A DNA stretch of 64,000 nt from Weeksellaceae bacterium TAE3-ERU29 (GCA_019218445.1 JAHUUM010000004.1:88467-152466); one strand, 5' to 3'. Shown: positions 1-10,209, numbered from the stretch's first letter. Program-made: numbers and translations. The notes: generated by a model from the letters alone, not told the origin.

Positions 1-301
1 GTTCTGCTATTTCATGCACTTCCGACCAAGAAAAATTCATCACATCAACCAAAAACATTTCAGTTAACCGATGTTTTCTAACCACAATTGCAGCTTGTCT
101 TTTACCCTCTTCCGTTAAACGGATAGGCTTATAACTTTGATAATCTACCCAACCTTTTTCAGCAAATTTCTTCATCATGCCTGTAACAGTAGGCATTTTT
201 ATATTTAATCTTTTACTTATATCGTTAGTCGAAATGTCCGCATTTTTCTTGGAAAGATGCAATAAGGACTTCAAGTAATTTTCTTCGGCTCGAGAATTCA
301 T
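1..301 (-). CDS. DtxR/MntR-family metal-dependent transcriptional regulator (5' part, cut by window edge)
   Basis: The first 100 codons are present; the rest lies left of the window. Translation from the ATG at 301 begins MNSRAEENYLKSLLHL and continues with a winged helix-turn-helix (recognition region IKMPTVTGMMKKF, about residues 34-46). Next comes the family signature LTEEGKRQA and HRLTEMFLVDVM, ending in WSEVHEIAE. In DtxR/MntR proteins this last segment starts the metal-binding and dimerisation domain. The family represses iron or manganese uptake genes when the metal is bound. A TAnnTTTG promoter box lies just upstream. Whether iron or manganese is sensed cannot be told from this part. 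Confidence 0.9.
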   Translation of the reverse strand, partial: MNSRAEENYLKSLLHLSKKNADISTNDISKRLNIKMPTVTGMMKKFAEKGWVDYQSYKPIRLTEEGKRQAAIVVRKHRLTEMFLVDVMNFSWSEVHEIAE

Positions 302-311
302 AACTAAAAAA

Positions 312-319
312 CAAAGGTA
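312..319 (-). promoter_or_regulatory. -7 promoter box of the DtxR-type regulator
   Basis: On the minus strand this reads TACCTTTG, a full match to the Bacteroidota -7 consensus TAnnTTTG. It ends 10 bases before the regulator ATG, so the leader is very short. No clear -33 TTG was seen. Confidence 0.55.
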
Positions 320-373
320 TTCTTTATTAATTAAATCTCTACGAAGGTATAGATTTTACTTTATAAAACAAAA

Positions 374-1546
374 TTAGCTTAATTTTGTTAGGTTCAAATA
401 TCTTTGAGCAACTTCGTAAATCTCCTCAGAATTTTTAGAAATACCAGATATAAATCTATTAGAAAGTATAATTACCGTAAAATCATCTTTTATATAACGA
501 GCGAATATTCCTTGGTATCCATGCCACCAACCTGTATGATAAACATATTTTTCACCGTTAGGATAACATTTTACACGCCAACCTAATCCATAATTTTTCA
601 TTACCGACCAATCTCTTGTTGGAGTAAATGCCGCTTTTTTAAATGAATCTTCTAAAAACTCATTACTGTATAAAGCCTGATCCCATTTATATAAATCTTC
701 TACCGTTGTAAAAATTCCTTTATCTCCATAAACTCCATCCTGAAAAGTATTTGGAAAATCTCTAAAATTAGCTCGGTAACTTTTTGCAAAAGAAAAATCA
801 TATGTGTCATTTGGATCGTACACAAAAGAATTCGTCATATTAAACGGCTCAAAAATATATTTTGAAACAAAATTCTTATATGGCATTCCTGTAATTCTCT
901 CTATCAGTAAACCCAAAACCGCAAAATTAGAATTACAATAATCAAACTTAGTTCCCGGTGTAAATAATAATCTAAAGCGATTATTTTTAATCATATCCAA
1001 CACAGACTCATTATACATTGGCTCAGCAGAACTCCAGTAATTATTAGAAAATTTAAGGTATTCCGGTAAACCCGAACGGTGAGATAACAACTGCTCTATC
1101 GTTATATTCCCATACGGGAAATCCCAAATATACTTTTGTACATTATCCTTAATATTCAAAAACCCACGTTGTTCTAACCATAAAATTGATGTTCCTGTAA
1201 AAGTCTTTGTAATAGAAGCTATTTGAGTAGGCGTTTGAGGTGTATTTTTTAGCCCTATCGCTCTATTGGAAAGCCCGTAAGACTGTTCAAAAATCAACTT
1301 TCCTTTATGTGCTACAAGCACTGTCCCATTAAATGAAGGATTTTCAGCACCTATATTAATAGCTTTAATTTCATTTCTTAATTGAGCATAAACACCCGAA
1401 ATAGTATCGTGATACTGTAGCTGTCCTGTTGGTGCACTATAATTTATTTCAATATTAAAAATTTTATGGCTTAATGGTTTTTTTGCCTCTACAGAAACAA
1501 AAAACAACACAATTATAATCGATAATAAAGACTTCTGTTTGAACAT
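374..1546 (-). CDS. Secreted serine hydrolase of the beta-lactamase/class C-like family
   Basis: A 390-residue protein with an N-terminal signal peptide (about residues 1-21), so periplasmic or surface exposed. The serine beta-lactamase/D-alanyl-D-alanine carboxypeptidase motifs are intact: SITK with nucleophile Ser111, the Tyr203-x-Asn205 triad, and HTG at 337-339 in place of KTG. This family includes esterases, peptidases and class C beta-lactamases, and HTG is common in the non-lactamase members. It lies 110 bp downstream of folC on the same strand, with an inverted repeat in the gap. The substrate cannot be predicted; I would not call it an antibiotic-resistance enzyme. Confidence 0.85.
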   Translation of the reverse strand: MFKQKSLLSIIIVLFFVSVEAKKPLSHKIFNIEINYSAPTGQLQYHDTISGVYAQLRNEIKAINIGAENPSFNGTVLVAHKGKLIFEQSYGLSNRAIGLKNTPQTPTQIASITKTFTGTSILWLEQRGFLNIKDNVQKYIWDFPYGNITIEQLLSHRSGLPEYLKFSNNYWSSAEPMYNESVLDMIKNNRFRLLFTPGTKFDYCNSNFAVLGLLIERITGMPYKNFVSKYIFEPFNMTNSFVYDPNDTYDFSFAKSYRANFRDFPNTFQDGVYGDKGIFTTVEDLYKWDQALYSNEFLEDSFKKAAFTPTRDWSVMKNYGLGWRVKCYPNGEKYVYHTGWWHGYQGIFARYIKDDFTVIILSNRFISGISKNSEEIYEVAQRYLNLTKLS

Positions 1547-1570
1547 AATATTAAAAGGAATTTGGGCACC

Positions 1571-1595
1571 AACAAAATAAGCGATTTATTTTGTT
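1571..1595. repeat. Perfect inverted repeat upstream of the serine hydrolase
   Basis: AACAAAATAA, five bases (GCGAT), then TTATTTTGTT: a 10-bp perfect inverted repeat between folC and the serine hydrolase. It has no GC-rich stem and no adjacent T-run, so it looks more like an operator or a chance AT palindrome than a terminator. Confidence 0.35.
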
Positions 1596-1656
1596 AATTC
1601 AGACCAATAAAACGTTAAATATATCTTTAATCATGAATTAAAATCAAAAATCTCTA

Positions 1657-2883
1657 TCAATTATTGAAAAAGCTCAATCCCTCAGAAACTATAAAATTAC
1701 TTCCGCCAATAAATATAAAATCATTTTCGGAAGTGTTTTTTTGAGCTTCTTCTATGGCTTTCTGTACGCTTTCAAAGTATTTTGAGTTTAAATTTTTAGG
1801 AACAATATTTTTTAAATCTTCTATCTTAAACTTTCGATCATTGTTCGGTTGAGTAAAATAATACTCCGCATCTTTAGGGAAAAGTTTTAAAATAGACTTT
1901 ACGTCTTTATCGCTTACAAAGCCTAAAATTATAATTTTTTTCTCAGCTTTTATTTTTTCTATTTGTTTAATTATTGATGCTATTCCCGCCGGATTATGAG
2001 CCGTATCAGTAATGATAAGCGGATTTTCTTGCAGCACTTCCCAACGACCTCGCAAACCCGTAAGTTGTGTTACATTATTTAATCCTTCCTGAATTTTCTC
2101 TTTATTAAATTCAAATTGGGTAGATAAAACTTCTAAAACTTTTTCTACGGTTTTTAAGTTTTTTGCCTGATAACTTCCTAATAAATCTGTGGTATAAACT
2201 GGTGATTTTCCTTGATTAGCAAAATAAATCTCTGCATTTTTTTCTTTAGCAATATTAAAAAATACAGATTTGGTTTCAGGTAGAAATTCACCTATTACAA
2301 CAGGTTTATTATTTTTGATAATTCCTGCTTTTTCGAAAGCTATTTTTTCTAATGTATCTCCTAAAATAGCTGTATGCTCCAATGCAATATTTGTAATTAC
2401 AGAAAGTTCAGGATTAATGATATTTGTAGCATCTAATCGCCCTCCCAGTCCTGTTTCTATAATTGCAATATCTACTTTTTTATGAGCAAAATAACTAAAT
2501 CCTAAAGCTACTGCAAACTCAAAAAAAGAGCATTTTAAATCAGTAATAATCTGCTTATTTTGTTCAATAAATTGCCTTACAAATTCTTTTTCGGTATTTT
2601 TTCCGTTTATTCGGTTTCGTTCCTCAAACTCCAATAAATGAGGAGAAGTATGCAAACCAACTTTAAATCCGTATGATTGAAATACAGCTGAAAGCATATG
2701 AGAAGTGCTTCCTTTCCCGTTTGTTCCCGCTATATGTATAGTTTTAAATTTATCTTGAGGATTTCCTAAGATTTCACATAATTTTTTAATCCTATCAAGT
2801 CCGGGATTATAGGCTTTTGCTCCTTGTAGCTGAAAAAAAGGCAAATCATTATACAGCCAACTTACTGCCTGATTATAAGTCAT
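1657..2883 (-). CDS. folC: Bifunctional folylpolyglutamate synthase/dihydrofolate synthase
   Basis: A 408-residue Mur-ligase-type enzyme that joins glutamate to dihydropteroate and then to folates in the cytoplasm. The ATP-binding loop reads HIAGTNGKGSTSHML at about residue 50, followed by the DHFS/FPGS motif ETGLGGRLDATNI near residue 145 and the C-terminal ligase-domain motif DTAHNP at about residue 295. Length is normal for the family. It is the last gene of the exbB-exbD-tonB-folC run, with its ATG 2 bases after the tonB stop, so translation is probably coupled. Confidence 0.95.
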   Translation of the reverse strand: MTYNQAVSWLYNDLPFFQLQGAKAYNPGLDRIKKLCEILGNPQDKFKTIHIAGTNGKGSTSHMLSAVFQSYGFKVGLHTSPHLLEFEERNRINGKNTEKEFVRQFIEQNKQIITDLKCSFFEFAVALGFSYFAHKKVDIAIIETGLGGRLDATNIINPELSVITNIALEHTAILGDTLEKIAFEKAGIIKNNKPVVIGEFLPETKSVFFNIAKEKNAEIYFANQGKSPVYTTDLLGSYQAKNLKTVEKVLEVLSTQFEFNKEKIQEGLNNVTQLTGLRGRWEVLQENPLIITDTAHNPAGIASIIKQIEKIKAEKKIIILGFVSDKDVKSILKLFPKDAEYYFTQPNNDRKFKIEDLKNIVPKNLNSKYFESVQKAIEEAQKNTSENDFIFIGGSNFIVSEGLSFFNN

Positions 2884-2885
2884 TA

Positions 2886-3662
2886 TTATCTTAAATTCAC
2901 TTTGTAAGTTCCGCGTCTTCCATCCGCTCCCGGAAAAGCAGTCACGTATTGTAACACCAATTCTTTAGCTCTATTTGCCAAACACTGATTCCCTGAAACT
3001 CTCGGTGTTGCACGTTTTATACTTCCGTTGGCATTTACAACAATATCTACTACCACTACCCCCGATGCACTACAATTATGTGCTTGGTTTTCCGGCACTC
3101 TGGTTTTCCAATTTTCGCCAATTCCTGTTCCTTTATCGGAATTCCCCTTTGGATCGCCTACATTCCCTGCTTGATTCCCATCTCCTTGTCCATTAGAATT
3201 CGACTTTCCTTTTCCTCCTAAGATTTGTTCTAACGCTGATTTTCCTTGAGCATCCCCTTTTGGAGCATTTGAATTTTTAGAACTTTCTTTTTGAGTATTT
3301 GTTTTTGCAGGTTTTGCCTCTGTTTTTTTCTCTTTACTCGCTACAGGGATTTTTTTTGTAGTTTCCTGAGTCTGAGATTTCACAGGAGCTTCATTAATTC
3401 TATGTTCAGAAATCTCCGGCTGAGACACTTCACTTTTTGCAGGTAATGGCTGCTCTTCTGCAGGCTTTGGCTCTTCTAAACCTTGCCCTATATCTGTATT
3501 TCCATAATTGGACTCTTGCAACATGGCTATCTCTATCAATAATGGCTTGTTTAGGTTTTCTTGTTTAAATTCAAGACTTAAGAATAAAAGCAAACAAGTT
3601 AAAACGCCCACTATTGCAGTGATAACTAAACTTTGATATTTTGAAGATTTTGTATTACTCAT
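2886..3662 (-). CDS. TonB-family energy transducer
   Basis: A 258-residue protein with one transmembrane segment (about 13-31), a long linker rich in Pro, Lys, Glu, Asn and Gly (about 60-185), and a C-terminal TonB-like domain with GVVVVDIVVNANGSIKRA and a final KVNLR strand. This is the layout of TonB, which spans the periplasm and passes energy from ExbB/ExbD to outer-membrane receptors. The start overlaps the exbD end by 8 bases, and folC follows immediately. Likely clients are the SusC transporters elsewhere in the window. A TolA-like role is less likely because the C-terminus matches TonB_C better. Confidence 0.85.
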   Translation of the reverse strand: MSNTKSSKYQSLVITAIVGVLTCLLLFLSLEFKQENLNKPLLIEIAMLQESNYGNTDIGQGLEEPKPAEEQPLPAKSEVSQPEISEHRINEAPVKSQTQETTKKIPVASKEKKTEAKPAKTNTQKESSKNSNAPKGDAQGKSALEQILGGKGKSNSNGQGDGNQAGNVGDPKGNSDKGTGIGENWKTRVPENQAHNCSASGVVVVDIVVNANGSIKRATPRVSGNQCLANRAKELVLQYVTAFPGADGRRGTYKVNLR

Positions 3663-4056
3663 TAGGTTCGGTTGCTAATACCATTTTATAATGATTTCTA
3701 TTGGCAATATCCATCACGAAAACAATATCTTTTGTAAAGGTTTTTTCTTCTGCCTGAAGTATAAATGCAGGCTCTTGATTTCCTTGAAATATTGTTTTAA
3801 GTTCCCCTTCTAAACTCTCTTTAGTAATTGGTGTTTTATCTATAAAATACTCCCCGTTATTATTAATACTAATTACTAAATCTTTCTGTATTGCATCTGC
3901 CGGTACTCCATTTGCTTTTGGTAATTCTAAATTTAAAACATTGGTAGAAACCATTGTAGAAGTCAGCATAAAAAATATAAGCAACAGAAAAACGATGTCC
4001 GTCATAGATGACACACTGAAATCAGGGCTTATTTTATTTCTTCCTCTTAAATCCAT
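3655..4056 (-). CDS. exbD: Biopolymer transport protein ExbD
   Basis: A 133-residue inner-membrane protein with a short cytoplasmic N-terminus, one transmembrane helix (VFLLLIFFMLTSTMV, about 22-36) and a periplasmic domain. The essential membrane Asp is visible in SMTDIVFLLL. ExbD works with ExbB as the proton-driven motor for TonB. The ATG overlaps the exbB stop by one base (TAATG), and the 3' end overlaps tonB by 8 bases, so the three are tightly coupled. Confidence 0.92.
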   Translation of the reverse strand: MDLRGRNKISPDFSVSSMTDIVFLLLIFFMLTSTMVSTNVLNLELPKANGVPADAIQKDLVISINNNGEYFIDKTPITKESLEGELKTIFQGNQEPAFILQAEEKTFTKDIVFVMDIANRNHYKMVLATEPNE

Positions 4057-4745
4057 TACTTAACGATAGGTTTGTTCAATACTTCTAAAAACTCTGTTAC
4101 AGTAGATTCCATTCGGTGAACACTTTTATCTACTTTCATTACTAAAAAGTTATAAGCAATATAAGCGACAATCCCTACTACCAATCCGGCAGCGGTTGTT
4201 AGCATTGCAGCGTAAATTCCACTGGACAACAACTTAGCATCTACTTGTCCCGCTGTATTCGCGATTTGGGCAAAAGACATTATCATACCTACAACTGTTC
4301 CTAAGAATCCTAACATTGGCGCTGCTCCGGCAATTGTTGCTAAATAATTTACGTTTTTCTCTAATTTAAAAACTTCTAATTTCCCTGTGTTTTCTATCGC
4401 ATCGCTGATTTCTTTAAGCGGTCGTCCTATTCTCAGCAATCCTTTTTCTATCATTCGAGATTCAGGCGTATTTGTTCTTTTACAAAGTTCTACGGCTGAG
4501 TTGATTTTACTTTCATAAACAAAATCTCTAATGTTATTTATGAAATTGTAATCATGCTTAGATTGTTTATTTATACTTAAATATCTCTCGAAGAAAAGAT
4601 AAACAGTAAATAAAAATAAGATGAATAATATAAGAATTATTACTCCACCAAACCAGCCTCCTTGCTGTATCATATCATATAAGGAAACATTTGTGGTAAT
4701 TGGCTCTGCCACATTTTGAACTAAACTTAAAGAATCTTGTTGCAT
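4056..4745 (-). CDS. exbB: MotA/TolQ/ExbB proton channel protein ExbB
   Basis: A 229-residue inner-membrane protein with three hydrophobic segments (about 33-53, 134-160 and 175-200). The channel domain carries the family signature GAAPMLGFLGTVVGMI and SGIYAAMLTTAAGLVVGI. It forms the proton channel of the TonB motor. It is the first gene of exbB-exbD-tonB-folC; a TAnnTTTG box lies about 20 bases upstream. Confidence 0.93.
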   Translation of the reverse strand: MQQDSLSLVQNVAEPITTNVSLYDMIQQGGWFGGVIILILFILFLFTVYLFFERYLSINKQSKHDYNFINNIRDFVYESKINSAVELCKRTNTPESRMIEKGLLRIGRPLKEISDAIENTGKLEVFKLEKNVNYLATIAGAAPMLGFLGTVVGMIMSFAQIANTAGQVDAKLLSSGIYAAMLTTAAGLVVGIVAYIAYNFLVMKVDKSVHRMESTVTEFLEVLNKPIVK

Positions 4746-4764
4746 TGTTTTATTTTTTCGACTA

Positions 4765-4772
4765 CAAATTTA
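4765..4772 (-). promoter_or_regulatory. -7 promoter box of the exbB-exbD-tonB-folC operon
   Basis: On the minus strand this reads TAAATTTG, matching TAnnTTTG, 19 bases upstream of the exbB ATG. A -33 TTG is not clear. Confidence 0.55.
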
Positions 4773-4900
4773 ATAAATGTCTTTAATATAAATAGCCTTT
4801 TATTAAAACATTAGGCAAACCCGCTACACATTTTATATTGACTCTAATATAACTACTCTCTCTATGATATTATTGGTTTATATAAAAGCATACTTGCATT

Positions 4901-4963
4901 GAGCTAAAATATTTTTGATTTGAACCGAAATATTTTTGATTTGAACCGAAATATTTTTGATTT
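4901..4963. repeat. Tandem repeat, 3 copies of a 21-bp unit
   Basis: Copies are at 4901-4921, 4922-4942 and 4943-4963. The second and third are identical; the first differs at four bases near its 5' end. The unit ends in ATATTTTTGATTT. The spacing is close to two helix turns, which would place repeated binding sites on one DNA face. It lies about 160 bp upstream of exbB. It is too short and lacks the spacers of a CRISPR array. Confidence 0.85.
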
Positions 4964-5066
4964 AAGGATAATTCTGCAACACTCCTTTTCCAAGTATTAA
5001 GAACTTTCCTCAAAGAGGATTAAAGGTTGTGTGTGTTGAAGGACTTGTTTTGAGGTTAGATGAATC

Positions 5067-5152
5067 GCGTTAGGGATTGTAGTGAAAATCCTTTTTGAGA
5101 GGTCTCGAGCAAAAAGATTGTAACGGAAAGCCCGACCCGATAGGGAAACGCC
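5067..5152 (+). ncRNA. Candidate structured RNA or folded repeat element
   Basis: GCGTT at 5067-5071 can pair with AACGC at 5147-5151. Inside are a hairpin CTTTTTG/CAAAAAG (about 5091-5115), a small hairpin CCC-GATA-GGG (5136-5145), and two similar segments, GATTGTAGTGAAAATCC and GATTGTAACGGAAAGCCC. From memory, closely similar sequence is common in intergenic regions of flavobacterial genomes; I cannot name the family with certainty. No gene is read into it on the plus strand, so the orientation is a guess from the fold. Confidence 0.5.
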
Positions 5153-5238
5153 CTAAATAAACTTATTAAGTATAACCTTTATTCTATCTATTGTCCGCTA
5201 AAAAACGGCACCATGCACTACGAATAATTAGATAAATA

Positions 5239-5667
5239 CTAATCTATTTTATTCAAAGAATAAACAATATCAACTTTTGGATTAACCTCTTTATTTAAGT
5301 TTATTAAATGTAATTTATTACCCTCTATTTGATACTCAAACTCTTTTTTATTGTCTAATTTTATTATATTTCCTTCTTTTACGTATTTTCCATTATTTAA
5401 GATGCATTGATGCCTTCCCTGCACTTTCAAACTATATGTATAGTCTTGATTTAGTGTAAGAAAAGCACTAATATTCTCATTGCAATCTGAGCAATTTTGA
5501 GATCCCATATAGGTCCCAAAATATGTGTCTGAATCGTCATAAAAATCTAAATTAGAGTTAAACTCTATTTCTCCATATTTAGTTACAATAAATTCTTTGT
5601 TCTCTTTTGCACAACCTATTATCAATAAAAAAATACATAACAAACCAATTATCGTATTTTTTTTCAT
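5239..5667 (-). CDS. NlpE-like lipoprotein
   Basis: A 142-residue protein with a lipoprotein signal (lipobox LIIGC, Cys19). After a short linker it resembles the N-terminal domain of NlpE: GTYMGSQNCSDC at 51-62 (the family's CxxC, here Cys59/Cys62), then alternating strands with LTLNQDYTYSLKVQGR and GNIIKLDN. In Escherichia coli NlpE senses envelope stress and copper; here only the N-terminal-type domain exists. It stands alone and is divergent from the M1-like gene. The role is unproven; a generic lipocalin-like lipoprotein is the alternative. Confidence 0.65.
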   Translation of the reverse strand: MKKNTIIGLLCIFLLIIGCAKENKEFIVTKYGEIEFNSNLDFYDDSDTYFGTYMGSQNCSDCNENISAFLTLNQDYTYSLKVQGRHQCILNNGKYVKEGNIIKLDNKKEFEYQIEGNKLHLINLNKEVNPKVDIVYSLNKID

Positions 5668-5703
5668 AGTTTTATATTTTCATACAAATGACACGCAAAC
5701 TAT

Positions 5704-8550
5704 ATGCCAATAAGAATAGTAAATATTAAAAGAATACTTATAAAGCTCACCTTATTTCTTTTTTTGGTGACCATGTCTTCTTTATTGGCTCAAACCGATA
5801 CTATTTCTGCTACTCTAACTTTTAATCAAAATTCAAATATTATTCATGTAAAACAGCATTTTAATATTTCTAATAACACGAAAGGAAAAGTCCCTCTTTA
5901 TCTTTATGCTTGGGTTAATGCTTATAAAAAGAGGTCTACTCTTAGTAATGTAAAACTATCGGAAAGAAATGATATGTTATTTTTTGCAGATAAGAAAAAT
6001 TTTGGGGATATATTCAATTTAAAAATAGAGTACGGTAACGAAGAAATGACTCCTGTTTTTTCTAAAAATTCAGAACTTATAGAAGTTGATATTCCTGCAA
6101 ATCAGAATAATCGATTTAATTTTTCTGCTTCCTATGATTTACAAATTCCCGCGGATGGTTTTACAGGATACGGCTACAACAAAGAGCAAGGTAATTATTA
6201 TTTAAAGTATTTTCTGCTACATCCCGGAGTTTATGAAAATGGAATACTTAAATGGCAAAATTTTAAAGATTTTGAGTCTTTAACCTCAAATAATACTTTT
6301 TATAAAATAAATATTAATAACAATACAAATGCAGAAATATTTACAGATTTAGAACCTATAAATGATTCTATTTATAAAGGAGGAAATCGATCTTTTTTTG
6401 AGCTGGCTTTATTAAACCCTGAACAAATAACAGAGATAAAAGTAGGTAGTACAAATATTATTTTTCAACAAAAAATAGACTCCACAGATATTCCTATTCT
6501 AAAAAAAATACTAAAAAGACAAATTGGTTTTTTAGAAAATTATCTACCTTATTTGGATGAGCCTTTATTTATTTCTAACAAATTACTTAATAGTAATAGA
6601 GTAAAGGGAATAGATGATTTGACAATACCAATAATAAATAAAAAATATCAAATATATAACGACTCTTCTCGACTGGATTTAAAATATTTACCAACTATAT
6701 TTTCTGCGTATTGTGAAAGAAATATACATGTAAATAAACGAGAAGGACATTGGATTTTAAACGGAATAAAAACTTATTTAGCATTTAAATATTTAGAGGA
6801 ATACCATCCGGATACACCGATTTTAGGAAAAATCCCAACAGATATAGGACTATTCAATATTTATCCATTAACATGGTATGAGGCTTCAAAATTTAAATTC
6901 TTAGATAGATATTCTATTTATTACAGGTATTTTATGAAACAAAATATAGATCAATCTATAGACACTCCTTACGATAAATTAAGCTACAATAATCAAACAC
7001 AAATAAGTGCCGTAAAAACAGCCCTTGCTTTAGACTACTTAGAAAGTTATTTAGAGAAAGATGAGTTGAAAAATTTACTTAAAAATTTAATCTATATACG
7101 AAAAGAACATTTAATCACAAAAGAGTATTTTCAATATTATTTGAATCGGCATGCCTCTAAAAACATCAAATGGTTCTTTAACTACTTAATAAAGCAATCC
7201 GGCGGATTTGATATGAAGTTGAGTAACATTAAAGAGAAAAACGATAGCCTGCAAATAAAAATTAAAAATAAAGACCTTTTTAAAGCCCCCACAGAAATCG
7301 AAATATATAAAGATTCTGCACTAATATATAATACTTGGACAAATTCTACCGAAAAAAACATAATAGTAAATGTTCCAAAAATGGATTATGACAAAGTAAA
7401 AATAAAACATGGAAACTATTTTACCGATGATAACCCTTACAACGATATTTATAGTAAAAATAAATGGTTAAAAACTAAATTTAAACTTACCCCTATTGGA
7501 GAAATCCAAGTACCGGAATTTTATCAATTATTTATATGGCCGGACATTCAATGGAATAACTATGACAAATTACAATTAGGCTTAAAACTAACTAATGAAA
7601 CTCTTTTTCCGCAGGATCTTGTAGTAAAAGCATCTTCTCGGTATAGCTTTGGGGCTAAAAAATATATTGGGGCAACCAGTTTTATTTATCGTTGGAAACC
7701 AAAAAATGACCTTTTTAGACAAATTGATTTTCGTGCAGGTACAAGTATAGGACATTATAACCGAGGATTGGAATATTTTAAATATAGTAGTGGCATTAAT
7801 TTTAGTCTTAAAAAACCTGTTCGGAGTCTAACTTCCCACTTCATAGAACTTAGCTTCGACGATATACAAAGAGAACTACCCGAAAACCCGGAGCCCATAG
7901 ATATAGAATTACAGAGGTATCAACTATTAAACACTCGATTTGTCTATAGAAACCTAAGTAGAATAAATGAATCATTAGGATATATAAACTATCAGTACTC
8001 CAATAAATTCACTAAGCTCTATGGGGAATTTTACTACCGATGGAAGTTTGCACGGAACAAACGATTGGGAGCACGCCTATTTGGAGGAATATTCTTCAGG
8101 CATGATTTAAACGAAACTAATTATTACGATTTTGGATTAGATAGAATAACCGATTATTCATTCTTACACGGATTACTTGGTCGTTCAGAAAAATTCGGTT
8201 TTTTAAGTCAGCAATTTGTAATGGCAGAAGGAGGATTTAAATCAAAGTTTAATGTAAAAGCAAACGAATTTATGTTAACATTGAATTTAGAATATCCATT
8301 AATAAAATTAATAGATATTTATACAGACTTCGGTGTTTATAAAAACGAAGCTATGCCTTCTAAATTCGTTTATGACTCCGGAGTAAGGTTAAACATCGTT
8401 CCCGATTTCGTTGAATTTTATTTTCCTGTCCAATCCAGTTTAGGTTTTGAACCCTCAATGCCTAAATATCACGAAAGAATAAGGTTTTTATTAAATCTTG
8501 ACCTGAATAGAATCAGAGGATACTGGAAAGCCAGAAAGCTACAATTATAA
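5704..8550 (+). CDS. M1-aminopeptidase-fold protein without zinc site, fused to a beta-barrel-like C-terminus
   Basis: A 948-residue exported protein (signal peptide about 1-29). Residues about 35-250 resemble the M1 N-terminal beta domain, and about 260-500 the M1 helical domain, including GHWILNGIKTYLAFKY at 348-363, which matches the segment that carries the third zinc ligand in real M1 enzymes. The Glu there is Asn353, and no HEXXH occurs upstream. The last 350 residues have many aromatic-ended strands typical of an outer-membrane barrel. Similar proteins are annotated in flavobacteria as metallopeptidases, but this one should not hydrolyse by that mechanism. Function unknown; outer-membrane location inferred. 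Confidence 0.65.
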   Translation: MPIRIVNIKRILIKLTLFLFLVTMSSLLAQTDTISATLTFNQNSNIIHVKQHFNISNNTKGKVPLYLYAWVNAYKKRSTLSNVKLSERNDMLFFADKKNFGDIFNLKIEYGNEEMTPVFSKNSELIEVDIPANQNNRFNFSASYDLQIPADGFTGYGYNKEQGNYYLKYFLLHPGVYENGILKWQNFKDFESLTSNNTFYKININNNTNAEIFTDLEPINDSIYKGGNRSFFELALLNPEQITEIKVGSTNIIFQQKIDSTDIPILKKILKRQIGFLENYLPYLDEPLFISNKLLNSNRVKGIDDLTIPIINKKYQIYNDSSRLDLKYLPTIFSAYCERNIHVNKREGHWILNGIKTYLAFKYLEEYHPDTPILGKIPTDIGLFNIYPLTWYEASKFKFLDRYSIYYRYFMKQNIDQSIDTPYDKLSYNNQTQISAVKTALALDYLESYLEKDELKNLLKNLIYIRKEHLITKEYFQYYLNRHASKNIKWFFNYLIKQSGGFDMKLSNIKEKNDSLQIKIKNKDLFKAPTEIEIYKDSALIYNTWTNSTEKNIIVNVPKMDYDKVKIKHGNYFTDDNPYNDIYSKNKWLKTKFKLTPIGEIQVPEFYQLFIWPDIQWNNYDKLQLGLKLTNETLFPQDLVVKASSRYSFGAKKYIGATSFIYRWKPKNDLFRQIDFRAGTSIGHYNRGLEYFKYSSGINFSLKKPVRSLTSHFIELSFDDIQRELPENPEPIDIELQRYQLLNTRFVYRNLSRINESLGYINYQYSNKFTKLYGEFYYRWKFARNKRLGARLFGGIFFRHDLNETNYYDFGLDRITDYSFLHGLLGRSEKFGFLSQQFVMAEGGFKSKFNVKANEFMLTLNLEYPLIKLIDIYTDFGVYKNEAMPSKFVYDSGVRLNIVPDFVEFYFPVQSSLGFEPSMPKYHERIRFLLNLDLNRIRGYWKARKLQL

Positions 8551-8648
8551 TTATATAAAATATGTGGTACTAACAGCAATTAAAAAAATAAGATTATTTT
8601 TAATTAAAAAAACAACTTAATAAAATACCAATTCCGCAAAAAAAAATT

Positions 8649-8656
8649 TATATTTG
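8649..8656 (+). promoter_or_regulatory. -7 promoter box of atpD-atpC
   Basis: TATATTTG matches TAnnTTTG, about 40 bases upstream of the atpD ATG, leaving a leader of roughly 33 bases. Confidence 0.6.
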
Positions 8657-8678
8657 CATTAAACATAGTATAAAGTAA

Positions 8679-10199
<1,521 letters not shown>

Positions 10200-10209
10200 A
10201 ATATTAAAA

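Larger units (their letters stand above)
4746..5238. other. 493-bp gap with exbB promoter, tandem repeat and RNA-like element
   Basis: No credible gene is seen. The gap holds the exbB promoter, three tandem 21-bp repeats (4901-4963) and a folded, more GC-rich element (5067-5152). A 7-bp pairing of CCTCAAA at 5008-5014 with TTTGAGG at 5049-5055 may extend that fold. The stretch around 5190-5222 is less AT-rich than its surroundings and is not explained. Confidence 0.6.

Noticed and set aside
374..1546. Beta-lactamase resistance gene
   Set aside because: The motifs fit the wide serine hydrolase family; HTG in place of KTG and no resistance context give no reason to claim antibiotic hydrolysis.
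4901..4963. CRISPR-like array
   Set aside because: The units are directly tandem with no unique spacers, and no cas gene is present.
5185..5225. Possible insertion-sequence remnant (TGTCCGCTAAAAAACGGC region)
   Set aside because: The base composition differs and the edge looks like a terminal repeat, but no partner repeat, target duplication or transposase frame was found.
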